A stretch of DNA of 64,000 nt from Humulus lupulus (Eukaryota > Streptophyta > Magnoliopsida > Rosales > Cannabaceae). The position numbers and the translations under genes were made by a program. Location of the stretch: the NCBI RefSeq assembly GCF_963169125.1, contig NC_084801.1:111131061-111195060 (forward strand), in the 5' to 3' direction. Position 1 is the stretch's first letter; the number at the start of each line of letters is the position of its first letter. Below the pieces are notes generated by a model. It saw only the letters and a list, made by a program, of their open reading frames with translations. It did no database searches and was not told where the DNA came from. Shown one piece after another: positions 56,582 through 64,000 of this stretch.

Positions 56582-59151
56582 TGTAACGTCCTCAATTACT
56601 TAATAAGGCTTAGTGCCTTGATTAGGGGGCCAGGATGGAAAATTATGGAAAATTATGCGATTTAATTATGAAATATGTGTTTGTGTGATAGATATGTGTA
56701 TCAATGTATGATTACATGAGTTATATTATAATATGAATAGATATGCATGTTTAGGTGTATTAAATATGCATGTAGGCCCGTTTCTTATTAGAAGGGAAAT
56801 TTTTCGTATATTTGCTCGTCACGGGTTTATTTAGAATATATGTGCACGAGGCGATCTTAGGGAGCAAGTTAATAAGAAAGTCACAACGTGACCAAATACC
56901 CGACTTAGGGATGAGTCAAGGGGGGTTTTTGGGTATCTAGTACTTTACAGGGTTATCATGTAACGGGAATAAACACTTGAGGATATATTCGGAGTTAGTG
57001 AGATTAGGAGGGAATTTTGGCGATTTTGACCATTTTACCGTCGGGGACGTTTTTGGGTACCCCGAGCCTTGAGATTTACTTAGAGTTACGTGAACTCTAA
57101 GTAACCTCACATAAATAGAAAAACACTTAACAAAGCGCTCTTTCTTTCTCTCTCTTGTGTGCACTCTATCTCTCTCTCAACCCATTGGGAATTTCATGTG
57201 TTCTAGGAGGAATCGAAGCTAGCTTAGGCTCAGGATTTCTTGGGGAGAAGCTTAGCATCATTTTGGGCAGCAGAAATAACAGTTTCTAGCCTTAAATCTC
57301 CATGATTTCTCTAGTTTTTGCTGAGTTTTAGAACTCTGAAATCTAAATTTTGAGTTTGAGATTTGGTGATGTTTTGGCCTAGTTTTAGCTTTAGTTTTGT
57401 GGGTAGTGAGGTGCTGGATTGATTCAAAGCTTAACTTTCGTGATTCAAGTATTTTTGGATAGTTTTTTAATGAGATTTGGCTTGAAAAAATGAGGGAAAA
57501 TGTTGGGTTTTCATGTCAAGCTGCGACCTTGTTCTTGGGTCGTTGTGGCTCTCATGAATGTTGGGAGAAGTTGTTCCTGAACTCCCATTTAATTCGTGAC
57601 CCTTGTAGTGGCACGTCAGGGCTCTCATGAACGCTGGGAGAAGCAGGTCCTGAAATCCCATTTGAGTTGCGACGCTTGTAGTGGCGCGCCGTGGCACGTG
57701 TGTTCCAGAGGAGAACCCTTGGGCTCCCTAACTTGAGGCATGCTACGGCTCCTTTGTCTTGGGTCATGACGCTTGAAGGGCTTTTGAACCCGAGGAATGA
57801 TTTGAGTGCGGGAACTCAAATCTATAGGCTCGGGATCAATTCTACTACTCGATTTAGTAGAATTCGACGTCCCAGAGGCTAGGACTCGGTCTGGAAGCCT
57901 TTATTCACCCATTTTTTTATGAGATTCTCTATTGGTTGTGACTAGGTTAATGTTATGGTCTCGGAACTGGGATCATGCTCGAGGGTCATTATTAATATAC
58001 ATTGCACTCATAACTAAGGTAAGAAAACTGCACCCTATACTTGTTAAATGTGATTATCTGCGTGGTTAGGGCTCGACCCCATTAAGGAACATGGTCATTA
58101 CTGTGTTTCTTATCTAATTTTCTGAGATGTATGATTAATATGTATGCATACTTGTATTATCTGAAGTATGCTTATCAGTATCTGGTTATCTATTTATCTG
58201 GTTGTTTAATGTGATTATGAATAGGGCTCGGGTCCGTGAGAATGAACATGATTATGATTCTGTCTGTGATCAATTGATTAAGTATGCGTGAATGATCTGT
58301 TTTGGGATAACTGTTAAAATATATAGGCATGTTTACATTATCCGATTGAAAAACTTTGGCTCATAAGTCAAGGGCGACAATAGCGTGCTGAGAGCCGGTC
58401 AATATGGTTAGGCCTAATGAGGAGCACATTATTCACTTATCCGGCCCAATGGTCGTGGGAAATTAAAGCGCCAGGTACGATAGGGCCAGCTCTAAGGCTA
58501 GTTATATAGATGATAGGGAACGACCCCTGGGGTGACTCATTAGTCTCATATCCTAGGGCGTTGGGTCCAAATATGACTTATTAACCATTTATTTAGGGCA
58601 ACGAGCCCCCGTTATGACATGGTAGTCATTTATTTTTAATAGTATGCATGCATGAGTAGGTTATTACTACTAGGCATGCTAGATATGCATCTGGAATCTA
58701 TATTTACTATTCATGCATATGTGTAAGTTTTCTTGCTGAGCCTCAGCAGAGCAATGAGTTGGAGAGCTTTGGTGCAGTAAGGGGAAAGGGAAGATGGACC
58801 AGCAATGAGTTGGAGAGCTTTGGTGGCAGCGTGTACATTTGTGGCTACTTGACCACCACAGTCGGGGTTATCTTGGAGGAACTACGGTTGTATCCCTTAT
58901 TTTGTCAATTACGTCGCCTGGTTGTAACTTTTTACCTGTAGTAGACCTTTTAAACATCTGTTTATGTTATTTTGGGATCCCATGGATGAACACAAATATT
59001 TTTAATGAAAATTCAACGTTTCCCTTTGACCAAAATTTATAACCTTTGTCATTAACGTTAGATTCATGTTTATAACCAAGGGACTTGATTAGCAAGTCTT
59101 GTACTATTTAAAGTACACATTGTAATGGTCCTGGATTAGGAGGACGTTACA
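56582..59151 (+). mobile_element. LTR flanked by internal sequence on both sides
   Basis: TGTAACGTCCTCAATTACTT to GGATTAGGAGGACGTTACA, ~2.57 kb. Upstream it has integrase tail and polypurine tract (so it acts as a 3' LTR); downstream it has a primer-binding site and gag (so it acts as a 5' LTR). GC-rich block 57520-57780, AAGGTAAGAAAACTGCACCC at about 58016, GGGATCC near 58975. Confidence 0.9.
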
Positions 59152-59153
59152 AC

Positions 59154-59166
59154 TTGGTATCAGAGC
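59154..59166 (+). promoter_or_regulatory. Primer-binding site (tRNA-iMet)
   Basis: TTGGTATCAGAGC, three bases after the LTR end, a full match to the initiator tRNA-Met type primer site. Confidence 0.94.
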
Positions 59167-59555
59167 TACCAAAGGGTTCCTGAAGACTGGTCGGGCATGC
59201 ACACTTGCCTCTAAAGACAAGCTCGACTCAGGGTTTGGTAACTATTTTTGTTGTTATGTGTTTAACTGCCTAAATAGGATATAAATTCCTTATCTGCATT
59301 CCTTATTAGGGAGCATGAGATATTGTGATAGGGCATGGCCCTTGACTATTGATATGGTTATGTGCTTGCTTGCTCAATTGATAAATAAAGGCTTTACCTG
59401 CATACTAGAGTAGAGAGCATGATATTTGTGTTGGTAAGAGCATGGCTTATTAATTGATGCATGAACGTTATGGGCATGTACTTTAGTACTACTATTGTAT
59501 GTGATTGCAATGTTGTTTGGTTTTCCCCGTGGGAAAGCTTTTGGTTATGATCATC

Positions 59556-60490
59556 ATGGCTAATGGGACAAGTCATTGACTGCAAACGAACTAAGAGGTT
59601 ATGTATGCAAGGCAGTCAATGGGACCTGGTGCTATTTATGTTGAGGCCGGAAGTTATATTTAGGGCTAGAGCCCTTCGCCTGCCCCTCAGAATTGGCAGC
59701 ATGTGTTTACAGACATGCAAGCAAGAATTCAGAGGTAGGAGGAAGAGATTAGGTGGTTGAAGCAACAATTTCTGCCAAAGAACACTTTTTCTTTTGTTAT
59801 GGCAAGAGTGGCACCAATTTTGGCTTAGCCTAGGGTTGGGTTGAGAATAGGTGGGAATCAATATATGAGAGTTTTTAGAAACTTTACCTTGCAGCTTTTT
59901 TAGGGAGGCCTAGATCCATTCAGAGCTGAACAATGGATGGCCTTGGTTAGCTATATCCTCAACTTTATTGGGGTGGTAGATCATGATAGGGTGATCTGTG
60001 CTACATATGTGTTACTGGAGGATGCCCCGACTTGGTGGGAAGTGGTATTCCAGATGCAAGATACAACTATGATCAACTAGGAAGAATTTAGGCAGTAGTT
60101 TAATGAGAAATATTATAGTGACGCAGTTAATACCGCAATTACAAATGAGTTTCTGAATCTGGTTCAGGGAAATCGACAATAACAGAATATGTTAATAAAT
60201 TTGATGGGTTGGCCAAGTTTGCTTTTGATATGGTACCCATAGACGTGGCTCGAAAAGAGCGATTTATCAAAGGCTTGAATTTTGGGATAACTCAGGGAAT
60301 TAGGATCACCCTAGTACATGAGATCTCTAGCTATGCTCAAGTGGTAGTGGGTCATTGTCGCTGAGGGCATAGGAAATGAGATATGGAGGAAGAGCGCCGA
60401 AGAACTCAGCGCTCAGGCAGTGATACCCATGTTTATTGGATCAGGCAGGGGCGGAGGCCCCAGTAATCAGAAGGAAAGGTTATCGATATA
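59556..60490 (+). pseudogene. gag remnant downstream of the shared LTR
   Basis: Possible start ATG 59556. Readable pieces in several frames: PAPQNWQ-like near 59690, EEIRWLKQQFLPK near 59750, a WMALVSYIL-type stretch near 59935, then a better stretch 60170-60350 reading EYVNKFDGLAKFAFDMVPID, VARKERFIKGLNFGITQGIR and SYAQVV, and a Gly-rich piece SGRGGGPSNQKERLS near 60440. Many stops. Replaced after about 60500 by another element's LTR. Confidence 0.85.
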
Positions 60491-60544
60491 TTTAACATCC
60501 CTCAGCTAGAAGAGGGATTCCGAAATGCGAGTTCACTACTGAGG

Positions 60545-61046
60545 GTGAACAAAAGCTTGTGCTGCTCATCAAAGCTGATTTAGTTTAGGAGCTTGATTCC
60601 TTTAATTATTTGTTTTAGTTTGAACTATATTTTCATGTTTTATTAGAGTTTTTGTTGGAGTCAAAGATATGTCGTTTTGGGATTTTTTTCATTATGGGTA
60701 TTTTAGGGTTTTTATTTGTCTAAAAGCCCTCTTTGTAATTTTCGGCTATATTAAGCCTTGTGGAAAACTTGGAATTCAGATCGTTTTTGTTAGTGAAAAA
60801 ATATTGTGAGCTTTCTTCTTGAGTTCTTGAAGAAACTTTCGAACTTATCAAGGGTTTCCTTGTGGAGTTCAAGCCGGACTTATCAAACGGATAATCCATC
60901 CCCGTTTGTGGCATCTTTCACCATACCAAGGTTCGTGCTTTGCTAAGCATTGGGTCGCGGTTTTCCATTCCAATTTCGAGTGTTCTTGGGTTGTTTGTCC
61001 ATATTTGGTTCGGGTTTCGTCATAATTGTTGGCGTGGTTCGTATCA
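60545..61046 (+). mobile_element. 5' LTR of a second chromovirus (start approximate)
   Basis: The right border is firm: …GTGGTTCGTATCA then a primer site. The left border is uncertain; TGAGGGTGAACAAAAGCTTG at about 60551 is one candidate. Unlike the long LTRs it is only ~0.5 kb. A TATA-like CGGCTATATTAAG lies near 60742. Confidence 0.7.
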
Positions 61047-61047
61047 G

Positions 61048-61061
61048 TTGGTATCAGAGCC
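61048..61061 (+). promoter_or_regulatory. Primer-binding site (tRNA-iMet) of the second chromovirus
   Basis: TTGGTATCAGAGCC directly after the LTR, complementary to the 3' end of initiator tRNA-Met. Confidence 0.94.
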
Positions 61062-61193
61062 TAGGTTCATACGGTTTGGCCTATCCTTTTCCTTGTTTTC
61101 TTTTCGTTTTATTGTTCAAATCGTGCAATTGAATTAGGGTTTCTGAAAATTCCCCTTTTTTTTCTTTTCTTTTCTGAAAATCGTGAAATTAGG

Positions 61194-61378
61194 GTTCTTA
61201 TTGTGAATCTGAGTTTGCATTGAGTTTGTCTTGTTCTTATTGTGAAATCCGAATTGGCATTGATTTTCTCTTATTCTTATTGCGAAATCTAAATTGGCAG
61301 TGAGTTTCTCTTGTTTTCATTGTGAAAATCCGAATTTGCATTGAGTTTCTCTTGCTCTTTTGTGAAATCCGAGTTGTT
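61194..61378 (+). repeat. Leader tandem repeat, ~40-bp unit, 4.5 copies
   Basis: Units like GTTCTTATTGTGAAATCCGA plus ATTGGCATTGAGTTTCTCTT repeat at 40-41 bp between the primer site and gag. Copies differ by a few substitutions and small indels. In the untranslated leader, so possibly involved in RNA structure or packaging; function unknown. Confidence 0.88.
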
Positions 61379-61837
61379 TTGTTTTCGAATCCAAGTCTGA
61401 TTTTTTTTTCTTGTGTCTTGTACCTGCGTTTGAGAAATAAAAAAATAAAAAAAAAGAAGAAGAAAAAATCAAGAGTCTGGAAACCTTTCTTAAAAATTTT
61501 TGTTCTAATCTTGTTCCATATGTCCTAGAGGTTCTTTTGCCAAATCCTCACGCAAGTGTATCAAAAAATCATCAGTTTTGCTATGTTCGTTTGGTTTGTT
61601 GTGGTTTGATTTGCTACTAGAATCCTCCATCATAACGTTTGATTAGTTTTGAAAGAGCTTAAAGAAGAATACGAGTGGAAAAAGGCAGAGGTGCGAGCTT
61701 ATTTGAGGGTAAAGCCATTGAAATTGAGTGAAACACGAGTGGATTTGAGTGAAAATATTGTTCGAGTGAAACACGTGAGGGAGTGTGGTGAGGTCTCTTT
61801 TCCATATTGTTCTAACCTTATTTTGCATATTTCCATC

Positions 61838-63289
61838 ATGGCACAAAATCCAGAGAAAAATGCAAGCAATGAGATTCCACTACCTGAGGTTCCTAATCTA
61901 CAAATTCAAGCATTAATGGGGGAGATGCAAAGGATGATGAGGACGGAGTGTGAACAAATACATGAGAGGTTGGATAGGGTAGAAGAGGGAACGCAATGGA
62001 GGGTACGGAGGAACAGGGTGCAACAATGGGATGTTGAGGGTGAAAGAGATTTTGAAGGGGGAGATTTAGAGGAAGAGTATGATAGGATGTCAGAGGGTAA
62101 CCATAGGTGGTATGGCCGAGATAGAGAAGCTAGGAACTGGGTAGATAATAATTTGGGAAATATCAAAATGAGGATCCCTGCATTTCAAGGGAAGAATGAT
62201 CTCGAAGCTTACCTTGAGTGGGAAAAGAAGATGGAGTTGGTTTTCGATTGTCACAACTACTCCGAAGTGAAGAAGGTAAAACTTGCTGCAATTGAATTTA
62301 CTGATTATGCTATTGTTTGGTGGGATCAGTTGTGCATCAACAGGAGGCGAAATGGAGATCATCCTATTGAGACTTGGGAAGATATGAAGAGGGTGATGAG
62401 GCGACGTTTTGTACCAGCTCACTACTATCGAGATCTATACCTTAAGCTGCAAGGTCTTCATCAAGGTTACAAGAGTGTTGATGAGTATTACAAAGAGATG
62501 GAGAAGGCTATGATTAGAGCCAATGTGGAAGAAGATCGGGAGGCGACAATGGAAAGGTTTTTGAATGGGTTGAATAGAGAGATTGCTAATACAATTGAGC
62601 TACACCATTATGTGGAATTGGAAGATTTGGTGCATATGGCAATGAAAGTTGAGAGGCATCTCAAGAGGGGTAGTACAAGTTCAAATCTGAGACAAATCCC
62701 ACAAAATCCAAGTGCAGCACCTTGGCGGTCGAACTATCGAAAGAAAGAAGAAAACCCTTCTACTCACAAGCCTAAAACCGAGCAAAAACCAGCCACCACA
62801 ACCACAGCCTCTCAAGGTAAAACAGCCCCTACTTCGTCCCGTTCTAGTGAGATTAAGTGTTTCAAATGTCAGGGGAGAGGACACATAGCTAGCCAATGCC
62901 CAAACAAGCGAGTTATGGTGATTCAGGATAATGGGGAGATAGATTCAGAAGATGAAGATGATCTTGATGACATGCCACCATTGGAGGATGAATCTATGGC
63001 TGGTGAGGAGTTTGGTGCAGAATATGGTGATATGCTTGCACTAGTCACACGACGAGCCTTAAATTTGCAAGCAAAAGAAAAGGAAGAAGAGGTACAGCGG
63101 GAGATTATCTTTCACACTCGTTGTCATGTGAAAGACAAGGTATGTAGTGTTATTATTGATGGTGGTAGTTGCACTAACGTTGCTAGTTCTTCCATGGTTG
63201 AGAAGCTGGGGCTCACAACACCTATACATCCTCGTCCATACAAGTTGCAATGGTTGAATGATAGTGGTGAAGTAAGGGTTACAAAGTAG
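61838..63289 (+). pseudogene. gag-protease ORF of the second chromovirus, ended by a premature stop
   Basis: The open frame begins at 61649 with a TTG; the first plausible start is ATG 61838 (MAQNPEKNASNEIPLPEVP). Domains: coiled, charged N-terminus; capsid-type gag core with AYLEWEKKMELVFDCHNYSE and YAIVWWDQLC (62200-62340) and RRRFVPAHYYRDLYLKLQGL; a basic Pro/Thr linker; CCHC zinc knuckle CFKCQGRGHIASQC (62858-62899); acidic stretch DSEDEDDLDDMPPLEDE; aspartic protease with VIIDGGSCTNVASSS (DGG near 63158-63166). TAG at 63287-63289 interrupts the protease; the same frame is open again just after. This is the longest and best-kept frame in the window (about 480 codons from the ATG). Clade is uncertain; the motifs resemble CRM-type or related chromoviruses. 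Confidence 0.92.
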
Positions 63290-64000
63290 GTTGTTGTATC
63301 ATTTCGAATTGGCAAATACGAGGATGAAGTATTATGTGATGTGGTTCCAATGCATGCTAGACATCTCCTGCTAGGAAGACCTTGGCAATTTGATCGGCGG
63401 GTGCAGCATGATGGCTTCACCAACAAGTACTCATTCACATTCCGTCAACGAACAATCACTCTAGCTCCGTTGACACCAAAACAAGTATATGAAGATCATG
63501 TGAGGTTGCAAAAATTGAGTGATAAAAAAAAATTGAGTGAGCAAAAGAAAGAGAGTGAAAGGATGAATGAGAGTGAGGGAGAAGAGAGACAAATAGAGAG
63601 CAAGGTCGAATCAAGTGAGAGAGAAAAGAGAGAGAGAAGAGTTCGGCCAAGGAGGGAAAATCAGAGAGAAAACAAAGAAATTTTTATGCAAAAACAAGTG
63701 AGGTTAAGCGAGCATTGATTGCAAAAAGGCCGATGATTGTACTCATGTATAAGGAGACTCTTTTAAACACTAACCAACTTGATTCTTCGCTGCCTAGTGT
63801 TGTTGTTTCTATTTTGCAGGAGTTTGAGGATGTGTTTCCTGAGGAGGTACCACATGGTTTACCACCTATCTGAGGGATTGAACATCAAATTGATTTTGTT
63901 CCCGGTGCTTCAATCCCAAACCGACCAGCATACAGGAGCAATCCGGAGGAGACGAAGGAACTTCAATGGCAAGTTGAAGAATTGATGGAAAAAGGGCATG
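63290..64000 (+). pseudogene. pol continuation: protease end, linker, start of reverse transcriptase (partial)
   Basis: After the stop the same frame reads VPMHARHLLLGRPWQFDRR (end of protease), then a highly charged Lys/Glu/Arg linker (63510-63700), ending at TGA 63716. A 1-base frameshift near 63695-63705 moves to the frame carrying the RT N-terminus: VSILQEFEDVFPEEVPHGLP, a TGA at 63871-63873 in place of an expected Arg codon, then GIEHQIDFVPGASIPNRPAY and ELMEKGH at the window edge. So at least three breaks; the RT palm lies outside. Confidence 0.9.

Noticed and set aside
57467..57882. Cluster of overlapping minus-strand ORFs near 57.5-57.9 kb
   Set aside because: Correspond to the GC-rich repeated block of the LTR; the repeated HESHD/ARHYK-like peptides come from the DNA repeat.

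Overview
This window looks like repeat-dominated, probably pericentromeric or otherwise heterochromatic, chromosome sequence from a flowering plant. Evidence: long arrays of a ~174-bp tandem satellite, many Ty3/gypsy chromovirus-type LTR retrotransposons with initiator-tRNA(Met) primer sites, a CACTA (En/Spm) DNA transposon, and an exon fragment of plant-type exportin-1. I see no intact host gene, no rRNA or tRNA gene and no CRISPR. The species cannot be fixed from sequence alone; a eudicot with a large genome is likely.

Layout. 1-9850: satellite array with higher-order structure, plus strand. 9851-41577: one old Tekay/Del-like gypsy element (L0) lacking its 5' end, split in its RNase H region by a 25-kb nest. 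The nest is resolved by exact target-site duplications (TSDs): solo LTR L1 (12288-37572, TSD GTATG); inside L1 a CACTA element (13316-27038, TSD CTA) and a complete but dead gypsy element (27486-36507, TSD CATTG); inside the CACTA a minus-strand gypsy element L3 (19411-26527, TSD CTGAC); inside its LTR a solo LTR L4 (19987-22206, TSD CCGCG). That is five levels of nesting. L0 resumes at 37573 and ends with its 3' LTR (39393-41577).

41578-48725: truncated 3' ends of several gypsy elements alternating with two satellite blocks in the opposite orientation (43062-43738 and 47253-48577). 48726-55845: an LTR (family Y) carrying a minus-strand solo LTR Z (TSD GCTAG), which itself carries another solo LTR (TSD ACGAA), then a short LTR of another family (W). 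55846-60500: integrase tail, LTR and gag of one gypsy family, with one LTR apparently shared by internal sequence on both sides. 60500-64000: 5' part of a different, younger-looking chromovirus with a 40-bp repeat leader, a long gag-protease ORF and the start of reverse transcriptase; it runs off the window and carries stop codons.

The CACTA element is the most interesting cargo carrier. It holds a recognisable exportin-1 exon fragment (minus strand), a nodulin-like MFS exon fragment (plus strand) and several other exon-like stretches I cannot name, with no recognisable transposase, so it looks like a gene-capturing non-autonomous element. All element ends and joins were found by eye; coordinates are good to a few bases. 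Clade names (Tekay/Del, CRM-like) are inferences from motifs, not database results.
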